Part shown: one piece after another, positions 17,237 to 25,945 of the stretch
Position numbering within the stretch: position 1 is the first letter of the stretch
How the letters are laid out: every line of letters begins with the position of its first letter
Assembly (NCBI RefSeq): GCF_003991875.1
Contig: NZ_CP031423.1
Span: forward strand, 1,674,001 to 1,738,000
Direction: 5' to 3'
From: Microbacterium lemovicicum
Lineage (GTDB): Bacteria > Actinomycetota > Actinomycetes > Actinomycetales > Microbacteriaceae
DNA length: 64,000 nt
Position numbers and translations under genes: made by a program
Notes under the pieces: model-generated
The model's database searches: none
The model's input: the letters and a program-made list of their open reading frames with translations, nothing else
What the model was told of the DNA's origin: nothing

Positions 17237-18724
17237 CCCGCCGAGGAGCGTCGCCGCGACGGCCATCGACCGCAGCTGCGGACCGGTCGCGATCACGGGG
17301 TCGCTCGCGGTCAGGGCGAGGTCGGCGCGGGCGCCCGGTTCGATGCGCGCGCCATCGGTGGAGCCGCCCGCCGTCGATGCGGCGAGGGCGGTCGCCGCAT
17401 CGAGCCCCTGCTCGGCATGCCACTCCTTGCGGCCGTCCTTGGAGCGGTGCGTCGCCGCGGCCATCGTCGCCCACGGGTCGAGGGCGGCCACGGGGGCGTC
17501 CGAGCCGAACGTCACGGTCGCTCCGGCGTCGGCGAGGGCGCGCAGCGGGTAGGGCAGCGCCGTCTGCGTCGCCCAGATCGTGTCGGACATGTCCCGGTCG
17601 TCGAGCGCGTGCTCGGGCTGCACGCTCGCTCCGACTCCCAGCCGCGCGAATCGCGGGATGTCGGCGTGCGCCACCAGCTGGGCGTGCTCGATGGTCCCCC
17701 AGGCGCCCGTCACGGCGAAGGCGTCGAGCGCCTCGGTGTTGGCGACGTCGCCGATCGCGTGGATGGCGCACGCGAGACCGCCGGCGGCCGCCTGCGTCAT
17801 CAGCGCCCGCAGGTCGTCGCGGGCGACGGTGAGCATCCCACGGTCGCCGGGATGGTCGGGGTACGGATGCGAGCACGCGGCGGTGCGCGTCCCCAGCGAG
17901 CCGTCGGTGATGACCTTGAACGGCCCCACGCGCACGAGCTCCGATCCGCCGTCCCGCACGCGGTCTCCGGTGCGCATCCCCTCGGCCAGCGCGCGGTCGA
18001 GGTGCTCCGGGTAGATGCCGAAGGACACGCGGAGCGCGTCGAATCCGCCGTCCACCCGCCGCGCCCAGGCGCCCGCGTTCCACGCCATGTCGAGGTCGAC
18101 GAGCCCGACGACGCCGCGGGCCGCGGCATCCTGCGCCATCTGCGCGATGAGCGCGTCGGCGACCGCATCGTCGACCGCGTTGAGGCGGCGGCCCACCTCG
18201 AACGCGGGCGTCTCGCGGAGCATGCCGTCGGGGGCATCGGTGATGCCCTCGCGGCGCAGCGCGGCGGAGTTCAGCCACATGCTGTGCAGGTCGGCGTTGT
18301 AGAGGTAGGCCGGCACCTCGCCCGTCGCGGCATCGAGGAGCGCGAGATCGGGCCGATCGGACCAGAGCGCGTCGCGGAGCCCGACGCCGACGCGACGCCC
18401 GTCGACCAGGACGGGAGACTCGGCGATGAGACGGGCGGCGTGGGCGGCGGATGCCGCGGCACCGAGATCCGCTCGCTGTGAGACGAGCGCCCACGGCAGC
18501 GCGTGCACGTGGTGGTCCCACAGGCCGGGGATGAGCCAGGTGCCGTCCGCGTCGAGCACCTCGCCGCGCGGCCGCAGTGCGCCCGCCGGCGCGATGTCGG
18601 CGATGACGCCGTCGGAGAGGAAGACGTCGTAGGCGATCGTGTCGTCGGGGAGCACTTCGCGGCCCGCCCCGGCGATGCGCGCGCGCCGGATGGTGCCGAC
18701 GGTCGCACCGACGCCGGCGCTCAC
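17216..18724 (-). CDS. Amidohydrolase-3 family metal-dependent hydrolase
   Basis: 502 residues. The GTG at 18724 overlaps the PaiB-like stop as GTGA, and the amidohydrolase fold starts here; the longer open frame upstream is not plausible. Metal-ligand motif GLWDHHVHAL (about residue 72), a middle region with IHAIGD, and FGSDAPV carrying the catalytic Asp place it in the YtcJ / amidohydrolase-3 group. These are cytosolic hydrolases of amides, cyclic imides or imidates with broad, poorly known substrates. Translational coupling with the PaiB-like gene suggests a shared transcript. Substrate cannot be read from sequence. Confidence 0.85.
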   Translation of the reverse strand: MSAGVGATVGTIRRARIAGAGREVLPDDTIAYDVFLSDGVIADIAPAGALRPRGEVLDADGTWLIPGLWDHHVHALPWALVSQRADLGAAASAAHAARLIAESPVLVDGRRVGVGLRDALWSDRPDLALLDAATGEVPAYLYNADLHSMWLNSAALRREGITDAPDGMLRETPAFEVGRRLNAVDDAVADALIAQMAQDAAARGVVGLVDLDMAWNAGAWARRVDGGFDALRVSFGIYPEHLDRALAEGMRTGDRVRDGGSELVRVGPFKVITDGSLGTRTAACSHPYPDHPGDRGMLTVARDDLRALMTQAAAGGLACAIHAIGDVANTEALDAFAVTGAWGTIEHAQLVAHADIPRFARLGVGASVQPEHALDDRDMSDTIWATQTALPYPLRALADAGATVTFGSDAPVAALDPWATMAAATHRSKDGRKEWHAEQGLDAATALAASTAGGSTDGARIEPGARADLALTASDPVIATGPQLRSMAVAATLLGGRLTHRA

Positions 18725-19356
18725 GGACGCGTCCGGGCGTCGGCCGCGCGCCGCATCTCGGCGGCGAGCTCGGCACTCGCGTACGGCCCGTCGCCCGACA
18801 GCTCGGCGATCACGTTCTCGACCACCTCGGGGGTCTTGTTCTGGCTGAGCTTGCGCTTGGCGACCACGCGGGTGGGCGTGAGGCGGAAGCCCACCGTGCC
18901 GCGCTCGAGCCGCTCGATGAAGGCGGCATCGTTCGGGGTCTCCCACATGAGGCGGGGGTCGGTCTTGCGCGACTCGAAGCGGGCGACGAGCCGGTCGAGC
19001 ACGGCCAGGTTCTCCTCGGTGCTCAGCAGCTCCGGAACCCCGCTCAGGTGCACCGAGACGAAGTTCCACGTCGGCACGGATGCCGCGTCCCCGTACCAGG
19101 ACGGGGAGATGTAACCGTGCGGACCTTGGATGACGACGAGCAGCTCGCGGGAGCCGAGGCCGTGGATGAGGTCGTCCGGCTTGCCGACGTGACCGACGAT
19201 CGTGAGGTCGTCGCGCTCATCGTCCAGCAGCACCGCGTAGTGCGAGGCGATGAGTCCGTCCTCCGTGCTGCTGACGAGGGTCGCCCAGGGGTGGAGGTCG
19301 ACGAGCCGGCGGAGCTCCGCGACATCCGTCATCGCGAAGGAGGGGTTCTGACGCAT
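18721..19356 (-). CDS. FMN-binding negative transcriptional regulator, PaiB family
   Basis: 211 residues. The split-barrel flavin-binding fold begins at HPWATLVSSTEDGLIASHYA and continues through GHVGKPDD, with the family signature YISPSWYGDAASVPTWNFVS at about residues 82-101. Bacillus PaiB is linked to polyamine resistance and sporulation control; biochemical roles of other members are unclear, and some may be flavin reductases. TAGGCT ends 6 nt before the ATG. The next gene, an amidohydrolase, overlaps by 4 nt. Confidence 0.88.
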   Translation of the reverse strand: MRQNPSFAMTDVAELRRLVDLHPWATLVSSTEDGLIASHYAVLLDDERDDLTIVGHVGKPDDLIHGLGSRELLVVIQGPHGYISPSWYGDAASVPTWNFVSVHLSGVPELLSTEENLAVLDRLVARFESRKTDPRLMWETPNDAAFIERLERGTVGFRLTPTRVVAKRKLSQNKTPEVVENVIAELSGDGPYASAELAAEMRRAADARTRP

Positions 19357-19362
19357 CCCCCC

Positions 19363-19368
19363 AGCCTA
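19363..19368 (-). promoter_or_regulatory. -10 box of the PaiB-like gene (leaderless)
   Basis: TAGGCT on the minus strand lies in the 16-nt gap after the Nei stop and ends 6 nt before the ATG at 19356. Confidence 0.5.
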
Positions 19369-19372
19369 GAAG

Positions 19373-20371
19373 TCAGGCCTGGCAGGACGGACACCAGTAG
19401 AGCTTCCGCCCCGCCGCCTCCTCCATCACGATCTCCGTGCCGCACACCCGGCAGGGCAGCCCGGCACGGTGGTAGACCCAGTGCCGGTCGGCACGCCGGG
19501 CCATCGCGCGGCGGCGGGCCGCAGCATCCAGTCCGTCCATCGTCATCATCTGACCGGTCTCGACGCCGATGGCGAGGAGCTTCACCCAATCCCGCCAGAT
19601 GTCGCGGACGGTCTCCTCGGGCACGTCGCGGCCCGGCGTGTGCGGATTCAGGCGGGCGCGGAACAGCAGCTCGGCCCGGTAGACGTTGCCGATGCCGCTG
19701 ATCACGCTCTGATCCATCAGCAGCAGGCCGATGGGAGTGGGCTTGCGGCGGATGACCGAGACGACGCGCTCCTCGCCCTCGGCGAGATCGTCGACGAGCG
19801 GATCGGGACCGAGCTTCGCGATCGTCGCGGCCACCTCGTCGGGGGTCTGGATGACGCAGGCGGTCGGTCCGCGGAGGTCGGCGCAGGTGATCTCGGTGAG
19901 CAGCCGCAGGCGCACCTGCCCGACGACGGGCGGCGGCCACGGCTGCCCCTCGTCGTCGAGACCGGACGTCTGCTCCGACATGCGCACGCGGGTCCTGGTG
20001 CGGCGCGGGGCGCCGATCGAGTCGAGCGAGTTCTCCCCCGCGGCATCCATCACGGCGTCGTCCACGACGGTGCCGCGCTGATTGGTCTGCCCCATGCGCC
20101 CGTTGGCGGAGGCGATGGTGGGATCGACCACGATCTCGCCCGCGAAGTCCCAGGCCCCGTACATGCCGAGGTGCACGCGCAGCCAGAGGTCGTCGTCGAA
20201 CTCGAGGAACATCTGCTTCGCGACGGCCTTCACCGACGTCGCGGTGCGGCCGTCGATCATCGACGCGCCTTGGACGAACCTTCCCTGCGGACTGGATGCC
20301 GCGACCCGCCGACCCACGATGTTGCGGTCGAACTGCCGGGCGATGCGATGGACGGAGTGTCCCTCCGGCAT
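19373..20371 (-). CDS. nei: Fpg/Nei-family DNA glycosylase (endonuclease VIII-like)
   Basis: 332 residues, longer than the usual 260-290. The N-terminal catalytic Pro2-Glu3 (MPEGHSVHRIA) is intact, followed by the H2TH domain (ISGIGNVYRAELLFRARLNP) and a C-terminal zinc finger with CRVCG and CPSC. The MPEGHSVHR start is characteristic of actinobacterial Nei enzymes, which remove oxidised pyrimidines and cut the AP site. Extra length comes from an insertion around residues 95-150, rich in Arg and acidic residues. The ATG overlaps the rpiB stop (ATGA), so the two are translated together. Confidence 0.93.
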   Translation of the reverse strand: MPEGHSVHRIARQFDRNIVGRRVAASSPQGRFVQGASMIDGRTATSVKAVAKQMFLEFDDDLWLRVHLGMYGAWDFAGEIVVDPTIASANGRMGQTNQRGTVVDDAVMDAAGENSLDSIGAPRRTRTRVRMSEQTSGLDDEGQPWPPPVVGQVRLRLLTEITCADLRGPTACVIQTPDEVAATIAKLGPDPLVDDLAEGEERVVSVIRRKPTPIGLLLMDQSVISGIGNVYRAELLFRARLNPHTPGRDVPEETVRDIWRDWVKLLAIGVETGQMMTMDGLDAAARRRAMARRADRHWVYHRAGLPCRVCGTEIVMEEAAGRKLYWCPSCQA

Positions 20372-20919
20372 CAGCCCGCCTCGGGATCCACGGCGTCCAC
20401 GTCCTCGCCGCCGGCCACGACACCGCCGCCCGCCGCCGCGCGCGGGTCGGGCTGGAGCGAGCCGTCTGCCTCGAAGGCGGCGATCTGCCCGATCCGCCGC
20501 ACGTGTCGCTCCTCCCCGGAGAAGGGCGTCTCGATGAAGCGGTCGATGAAGCTCGCCGCCTCCTCGAACGTGTGCTGACGTGCGCCGATCGCGATGACGT
20601 TCGCGTCGTTGTGCTCGCGGGCGAGCTCGGCCGTCGCGATGTTCCAGACGAGCGCCGCCCGCACGCCCCGCACCTTGTTCGCGGAGATCTGCTCGCCGTT
20701 GCCCGAGCCGCCGAAGACGACACCGAGGGCCTCCACACCGGCCTCCTGATCGCGTACCACGGCCTGCGCCGCGCGGATGCAGAACGCCGGGTAGTCGTCG
20801 AGCGGCTCGTAGTCCAGCGGACCGTGGTCGATCACGTCGTGACCGGCCTCGGCAAGGTGGTGCTGCAGCTGCGTGGAGAACTCGAGACCGGCGTGATCGG
20901 TGGCGATGTGGATGCGCAT
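20371..20919 (-). CDS. rpiB: Ribose-5-phosphate isomerase B
   Basis: 182 residues. RpiB/LacA fold beginning MRIHIATDHAGLEF, with the substrate loop GGSGNGEQISANKVRGVRAA. It interconverts ribose-5-phosphate and ribulose-5-phosphate in the pentose phosphate pathway. The active-site Cys of E. coli RpiB is replaced here (VVFGGSGNG instead of a CGTG-type loop), as in mycobacterial RpiB, where Glu acts as base. About 30 extra C-terminal residues (RAAAGGGVVAGGEDVDAVDP) extend beyond the fold. TAGGAT ends 7 nt before the ATG. Confidence 0.93.
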   Translation of the reverse strand: MRIHIATDHAGLEFSTQLQHHLAEAGHDVIDHGPLDYEPLDDYPAFCIRAAQAVVRDQEAGVEALGVVFGGSGNGEQISANKVRGVRAALVWNIATAELAREHNDANVIAIGARQHTFEEAASFIDRFIETPFSGEERHVRRIGQIAAFEADGSLQPDPRAAAGGGVVAGGEDVDAVDPEAG

Positions 20920-20926
20920 GGGGCCA

Positions 20927-20932
20927 ATCCTA
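20927..20932 (-). promoter_or_regulatory. -10 box of rpiB (leaderless)
   Basis: TAGGAT on the minus strand ends 7 nt before the ATG at 20919, in the short gap after hemH. Confidence 0.5.
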
Positions 20933-20969
20933 GGGAGCGTCGGAGCCGCCGCCGCAGGGCGGGGTCGGC

Positions 20970-22199
20970 TCAGGGCAGGATGCCGGATGCCGCGGGCTTG
21001 AAGCCCGCGCGGATGTTCTCGCAGCAGCCGGGGCGGCATACGTCGAACCACGGACCGAGCGAGGTCACGTGCGGGCGCTCGGCCGCGGGAGTGCCGTTCA
21101 GGCGCTCCTCGACGAGGTCGACCAGCCCCGACACATACGCGGGGTCGACACCGGGCGTGGGAGTGCGCACGGCGCGGATGCCGGCGGCCTCCGCCGCCTC
21201 CATGGCTTCGGTGTCGAGGTCCCAGAGCACCTCCATGTGGTCGCTCACGAAGCCGAGCGGCACGATGGCGAGGGCCTGCACGCCCGCGTCGGACAGCGTC
21301 TCGATGACGTCGACGACGTCGGGCTCGAGCCAGGGCTGCGTGGGCGGGCCCGAGCGCGACTGGTACACGAGGTCCCAGGTGACGCGGTCGGCGCCGGGCA
21401 CGACGCGGGCCACCTCGTCCATCACGTACGACGCGACCGCGCGGTGCTGTGTGGCGTAGGCGCCGCCCTCACCGAGCTCGGGGCGGTCGGGGTCGCCCTC
21501 GCGGGGACCGGAGCGCTCGGCGTCGGCGGTCGGGATGCTGTGGGTGGAGAACAGCACGCGAACGGCCGACGGGTCGACGCCGTCCTGGAGGAAGGTCGCG
21601 ATCGCGTCGCGGACACCAGCGACGAAGGCGGCGACGAAGCCGGGGTGGTCGAAGAACTGGCGCACCTTGTCGATCGTGACCGTGCCGCCGAGTCCCGTCT
21701 CGGTCAGCACGCGGGCGAAGTCCTCGCGGTACTGACGGCAGCTCGAGAAGGAGCTGTACGCGCTCGTAGCGATCGCCAGCAGCGTGGTGTGACCGGCGCC
21801 GTTCGCCTCGGCGACGGCCTCCTCGAGATAGGGGGCCCAGTTGCGGTTCCCCCAGTAGACCGGCAGGTCGAGCCCGCGGCGGGCGATCTCGGCCTCGAGG
21901 GCCGCCTTCAACTCGCGGTTCTGCGCGTTGATGGGGCTCACCCCGCCGAAGTGGCGGTAGTGGTGGGCGACCTCTTCGAGGCGCTCGTCGGGGATGCCGC
22001 GCCCACGGGTGACGTTGCGGAGGAACGGGATCACGTCGTCCTGACCCTCGGGACCGCCGAAGCCGGCGAGGAGGATGCCGTCGTAGGCGACGGGGACCTC
22101 GACGTGCGGAGCGCCGGAGGATGCGGCCGGCGAGGCGAAGAGAACCTGAGGCGTCTGGTCGGACGAGGAGGCGGGCAGCTGCTGCTCGAGTGAACTCAC
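20970..22199 (-). CDS. hemH: Coproporphyrin/protoporphyrin ferrochelatase
   Basis: 409 residues from GTG at 22199. It inserts Fe(II) into a porphyrin in the last part of haem synthesis; actinobacteria use the coproporphyrin-dependent route (CpfC). The N-terminal YDGILLAGFGGPEG, the metal-binding HSIP motif (FSTHSIPTAD) and a C-terminal Cys cluster CRPGCCENIR (Cys388, Cys392, Cys393) are visible. The cluster matches the [2Fe-2S] ligands of actinobacterial ferrochelatases. A longer open frame upstream is antisense to pepN and is not coding. No other haem genes are in the window. The first 35 residues are Ser/Gln-rich and precede the fold. Confidence 0.95.
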   Translation of the reverse strand: MSSLEQQLPASSSDQTPQVLFASPAASSGAPHVEVPVAYDGILLAGFGGPEGQDDVIPFLRNVTRGRGIPDERLEEVAHHYRHFGGVSPINAQNRELKAALEAEIARRGLDLPVYWGNRNWAPYLEEAVAEANGAGHTTLLAIATSAYSSFSSCRQYREDFARVLTETGLGGTVTIDKVRQFFDHPGFVAAFVAGVRDAIATFLQDGVDPSAVRVLFSTHSIPTADAERSGPREGDPDRPELGEGGAYATQHRAVASYVMDEVARVVPGADRVTWDLVYQSRSGPPTQPWLEPDVVDVIETLSDAGVQALAIVPLGFVSDHMEVLWDLDTEAMEAAEAAGIRAVRTPTPGVDPAYVSGLVDLVEERLNGTPAAERPHVTSLGPWFDVCRPGCCENIRAGFKPAASGILP

Positions 22200-22349
22200 C
22201 CCTCGATTCTCACACCCGTGCGAGACGCGGGGCGCGTCCGGAGGCCGGATGGCCGCTCGGACGCGCCTGGCATAGGCTGGGACGGTTGTCGCCGGCGCCA
22301 GCAGCGCCCGTCCGCGGCATCCGAACCCCTCACCCCTGGGAGCAATTTC

Positions 22350-24893
22350 GTGCCTGGAGAGAACCTCACCCGCACCGAGGCGCAGGAGCGTCGCGACATC
22401 GTCGACACCCGCGCATACGAGGTCGAGCTCGACCTCACGAGGGGCGCCGAGGTCTTCGGCTCCCGCACCGTCGTGCACTTCGCCGCGACCCCCGGCGCCG
22501 ACACCTTCATCGACCTGATCGCCGGCGACATCCGCTCGATCACCCTCAACGGCCGATCGCTCGACCCGGCCGAGGCGTACGCCGACTCGAGGATCGCGCT
22601 CGACGATCTCGACGCCGACAACGAGCTCGTCGTCGACGCCGACTGCCTCTACACCAACACCGGCGAGGGCCTGCACCGCTTCGTGGACCCCGTCGACGAC
22701 GAGGTGTACCTGTACTCCCAGTTCGAGGTGCCCGACTCGCGCCGCATGTTCACGGTGTTCGAGCAGCCCGACCTGAAGGCGACCTTCGCGTTCCGCGTCA
22801 CCGCTCCGGCGCGCTGGAAGGTCATCTCCAACTCGCCGACCCCCGAGCCGGCCGTCGACGGAGAGACGGCGACGTGGACCTTCGAGCCCACTCCCCGCAT
22901 CTCCTCGTACATCACGGCGCTCATCGCCGGCCCGTACGAGTCGACGTTCTCCGAGCTCACCAGCGCCTCGGGCCGCGTGATCCCCCTCGGCGTCTACGGA
23001 CGCAAGAGCCTGTGGGAGCACCTGGACGCCGACTACATCTTCGACAAGACGCGCGAGGGCTTCGCGTACTACGAGGAGAAGTTCGACTACCCCTACCCGT
23101 TCGCCAAGTACGACCAGCTCTTCGTGCCGGAGTTCAACGCCGGCGCCATGGAGAACGCGGGCGCGGTGACCTTCACCGAGACCTACGTCTTCCGCTCCAA
23201 GGTGACCGACGCCGTGAAGGAGCGACGCGTCGTCACGATCCTCCACGAGCTCGCCCACATGTGGTTCGGCGACCTCGTCACCATGAAGTGGTGGGACGGC
23301 CTGTGGCTGAACGAGTCCTTCGCGGAATGGGCGTCGACCATCGCGACGGCCGAGGCGACGGAGTGGACCGAGGCCTGGACCACGTTCAACGCCATGGAGA
23401 AGACGTGGGCCTACCGCCAGGACCAGCTGCCCTCCACGCACCCGGTCGTCGCGACGATCAACGACCTGGAGGACGTGCAGGTCAACTTCGACGGCATCAC
23501 CTACGCCAAGGGCGGATCGGTGCTCAAGCAGCTCGCCGCCTGGGTGGGCATCGAGCAGTTCTTCGCGGGCGTCGCGGCGTACTTCAAGAAGAACGAGTGG
23601 TCGAACACCGAGCTGTCCGACCTGCTCTCCGAGCTCGAGGTCACGAGCGGCCGTGAGCTCTCGGGCTGGTCGAAGAAGTGGCTGGAGACGGCGGGCGTGA
23701 ACACCCTCACGCCGCTGATCGAGGAGTCCGGCGACGGCACCGTCTCGCGCTTCGCGATCGTGCAGACCGCGCCGGCCGACTACCCGACGATCCGTCCGCA
23801 CCGTCTCGGCGTCGGCTTCTACAGCCTCCGCGACGGCGCGCTGGTGCGCGTGCACCACCTCGAGCTCGACGTCGACGGCGACCGCACCGACGTCCCCGAG
23901 CTGAAGGGCGTTCCGCGGCCCGACCTGGTGCTGCTCAACGACGACGACCTGGCCTACGCCAAGATCCGGCTGGATGACCGGTCGCTCCGGACCGCGATCG
24001 ATCACCTGGGCGCGATCAGCGACCCCCTCGCCCGCTCGCTCGTCTGGGGTGCGGCCTGGGATCAGACGCGGGATGCCGAGGCCTCGGCCGGCGACTACAT
24101 CGAGCTCGTGCTGCGCAACATCGGCGCCGAGACCGAGTCAACCACGGTGCGCACCACGCTCGGACAGCTCGTGCTGGCGGCCAACTCCTACGTCGCCCCG
24201 GAGAAGCGCGAGGCCACGCGGGAGCGCGTCGCCGACGCCCTGTGGGACCTCGCACAGGCCGCCGAGGCCGGGAGCGACAGCCAGCTGCAGTTCGTGACCG
24301 CCTTCGCGGGCGCGGCGGCGACCCCGGCGCAGTGGGAGACCGTCCGCCGCCTGCGCGACGGCGAGCTCACCCTGCCCGGCCTGCAGATCGACACCGACCT
24401 GTCGTGGCAGCTGCTCGCCTCGCTCGCCGCCGGCGGAGTGGTGTCGGCGCAGCAGATCGACGACGCCCGTGCGGCCGACAACACGGCGAAGGGCGGAGAG
24501 TTCGCCGCGCAGGCGAAGGCCGCGCTGCCGGATGCCGCGTCCAAGCGGATCGCATGGGACTCGCTCATCGGCAGCGACGACCTGCCGAACACGATCGTGC
24601 GCTCGACCGCGATGGGCTTCACCCACCCGGCCGGCCGCGAGGTGCTCGCCGAGTTCGTCGGACCGTACTTCGAGATGCTGCTGCCGGTGTGGGAGTCGCG
24701 AAGCTACCAGATCGCGCAGTACCTCATCGTGGGGCTGTACCCGGCGGCTCTCGCCGACCGGTCGCTGCGTGACGCGACCCGCTCGTGGCTGGCCGCGAAC
24801 GCGGACGCCGCTCCCGCGCTCCGCCGTCTGGTGCAGGAGAACCTCGCCGGAGTCGAGCGCGCCCTGGCCGTTCAGGAGCGCGACGCGCAGTAG
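22350..24893 (+). CDS. pepN: Aminopeptidase N (M1 family)
   Basis: 847 residues, standard for the actinobacterial enzyme. Zinc metallopeptidase that removes N-terminal residues from peptides. The exopeptidase motif GAMEN is at residues 265-269 and HELAHMWFGDLVTMKWW gives zinc ligands His299 and His303 with base Glu300; the downstream Glu is in LNESFAEW. The C-terminal ERAP1-like helical domain is complete. GTG at 22350 has GGGAG at -10 and gives the family's N-terminus (VPGENLTRTEAQERR). A TAGGCT at 22273-22278 may be its promoter, leaving a leader of about 65 nt. It diverges from hemH. Confidence 0.96.
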   Translation: MPGENLTRTEAQERRDIVDTRAYEVELDLTRGAEVFGSRTVVHFAATPGADTFIDLIAGDIRSITLNGRSLDPAEAYADSRIALDDLDADNELVVDADCLYTNTGEGLHRFVDPVDDEVYLYSQFEVPDSRRMFTVFEQPDLKATFAFRVTAPARWKVISNSPTPEPAVDGETATWTFEPTPRISSYITALIAGPYESTFSELTSASGRVIPLGVYGRKSLWEHLDADYIFDKTREGFAYYEEKFDYPYPFAKYDQLFVPEFNAGAMENAGAVTFTETYVFRSKVTDAVKERRVVTILHELAHMWFGDLVTMKWWDGLWLNESFAEWASTIATAEATEWTEAWTTFNAMEKTWAYRQDQLPSTHPVVATINDLEDVQVNFDGITYAKGGSVLKQLAAWVGIEQFFAGVAAYFKKNEWSNTELSDLLSELEVTSGRELSGWSKKWLETAGVNTLTPLIEESGDGTVSRFAIVQTAPADYPTIRPHRLGVGFYSLRDGALVRVHHLELDVDGDRTDVPELKGVPRPDLVLLNDDDLAYAKIRLDDRSLRTAIDHLGAISDPLARSLVWGAAWDQTRDAEASAGDYIELVLRNIGAETESTTVRTTLGQLVLAANSYVAPEKREATRERVADALWDLAQAAEAGSDSQLQFVTAFAGAAATPAQWETVRRLRDGELTLPGLQIDTDLSWQLLASLAAGGVVSAQQIDDARAADNTAKGGEFAAQAKAALPDAASKRIAWDSLIGSDDLPNTIVRSTAMGFTHPAGREVLAEFVGPYFEMLLPVWESRSYQIAQYLIVGLYPAALADRSLRDATRSWLAANADAAPALRRLVQENLAGVERALAVQERDAQ

Positions 24894-24910
24894 TCGCCGC
24901 GCGCGGTGTC

Positions 24911-24944
24911 ACGGATGCCTCGTCCTGCGGGACGGGGCATCCGT
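24911..24944 (+). terminator. pepN terminator
   Basis: 15-bp stem (24911-24925 with 24930-24944, one G-T pair), 4-nt loop, 17 nt after the stop. Confidence 0.65.
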
Positions 24945-25021
24945 CGTCTCCGGCACCGTGGTACCACCCGCCGCGGTCGGAATCCGCCGTCAGGGGGACG
25001 CGGCGCGCACGTCGCTGTCCC

Positions 25022-25027
25022 TACGGT
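25022..25027 (+). promoter_or_regulatory. -10 box of the ABC exporter operon (leaderless)
   Basis: TACGGT ends 6 nt before the ATG at 25034. Confidence 0.5.
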
Positions 25028-25033
25028 GAAGAC

Positions 25034-25945
25034 ATGATCGTTGCAGAACAACTCACCAAGCGCTTCGGCGACAAGACGGCCGTCGACGACGTGTCGTTCA
25101 CGGTCCGCCCCGGGAAGGTCACCGGCTTCCTCGGACCCAACGGCGCGGGCAAGTCCACCACGATGCGGATGATCGTCGGGCTCGACCGCCCCACGTCCGG
25201 CTCCGTGACCGTGGGCGGCGCGCGCTACGCGACGCTCCGCTCGCCTCTGACGGAGGTGGGCGTGCTGCTGGACGCCAAGGCCGTGCACACCGGGCGCACC
25301 GCGCGCGATCACCTGCGCGCCATGGCCGCCACGCACGGTCTCGGCCGGAGCCGTGTCGACGAGGTGATCGAGCTCACCGGCATCGGCTCCGTCGCGGGCA
25401 AGCGGGCGGGCAAGTTCTCCCTCGGCATGGGGCAGCGCCTCGGCATCGCGGCGGCACTCCTGGGCGACCCGCACACGCTGATCCTCGACGAGCCGGTGAA
25501 CGGCCTCGACCCGGAGGGCGTGCGCTGGGTGCGGCAGTTCGTCCGCCATCTGGCCTCCGAGGGCCGGACGGTGCTGCTGTCCAGCCACCTCATGAGCGAG
25601 ATGGCCCAGACCGCCGACCACGTCATCGTGCTCGGCCGGGGGCGGGTGCTCGCCGACGCGCCGCTGTCCGACCTCGTGCGCGCCTGGACGACGACCACCC
25701 TCGTCGTCCGCTCCCCGCGTCTCACCGAGCTCACCAACGCCCTCGCCGGACCCGACATCACCGTCACCGCCGTCGAGCCGGGTGCCGCCTCCGTCACGGG
25801 CACCGCGGCCGTCGCCGTCGGCGACCTCGCCGCTTCCCTCGGCATCCCCCTGCACGAGCTGAGCCCTCGCTCCGGCTCGCTGGAAGACGCCTATCTCGCC
25901 CTGACCGGCGACGCCGTCGAGTACAAGACCAAGGAGATCTCATGA
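25034..25945 (+). CDS. ABC transporter ATP-binding protein (DrrA/CcmA-like)
   Basis: 303 residues. Walker A GPNGAGKST (about 37-45), signature FSLGMGQRLGIAAALL and Walker B LILDEPVNGLDP are intact, followed by an H loop (LLSSHLMSEM) and about 80 C-terminal residues of the drug-exporter type. It energises the permease encoded by the next gene, which overlaps by 4 nt (ATGA). The ATG at 25034 is chosen because TACGGT lies 6 nt upstream and the domain begins immediately (MIVAEQLTKRFGD). Substrate unknown; lipids, peptides or drugs are typical. Confidence 0.93.
   Translation: MIVAEQLTKRFGDKTAVDDVSFTVRPGKVTGFLGPNGAGKSTTMRMIVGLDRPTSGSVTVGGARYATLRSPLTEVGVLLDAKAVHTGRTARDHLRAMAATHGLGRSRVDEVIELTGIGSVAGKRAGKFSLGMGQRLGIAAALLGDPHTLILDEPVNGLDPEGVRWVRQFVRHLASEGRTVLLSSHLMSEMAQTADHVIVLGRGRVLADAPLSDLVRAWTTTTLVVRSPRLTELTNALAGPDITVTAVEPGAASVTGTAAVAVGDLAASLGIPLHELSPRSGSLEDAYLALTGDAVEYKTKEIS

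Noticed and set aside
15885..18776. 963-codon leftward frame over the kinase and amidohydrolase genes
   Set aside because: It is a different frame from both identified proteins on the same strand, with Arg/Pro-rich shadow composition.
17216..19069. Frameshift or fusion of amidohydrolase with an N-terminal Arg-rich domain
   Set aside because: The extra upstream residues lie inside the PaiB-like gene in another frame. The GTGA start at 18724 fits the family N-terminus.
22200..22349. Leaderless start for hemH (GAGAAT 6 nt before GTG)
   Set aside because: The box lacks the essential T at the first position of TAnnnT, so it was left out of the leaderless set.
20970..24005. Very long leftward open frame (1011 codons)
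   Set aside because: Only the part from 22199 down is ferrochelatase. The rest is antisense to pepN and reads as low-complexity sequence caused by G+C-rich codon structure.
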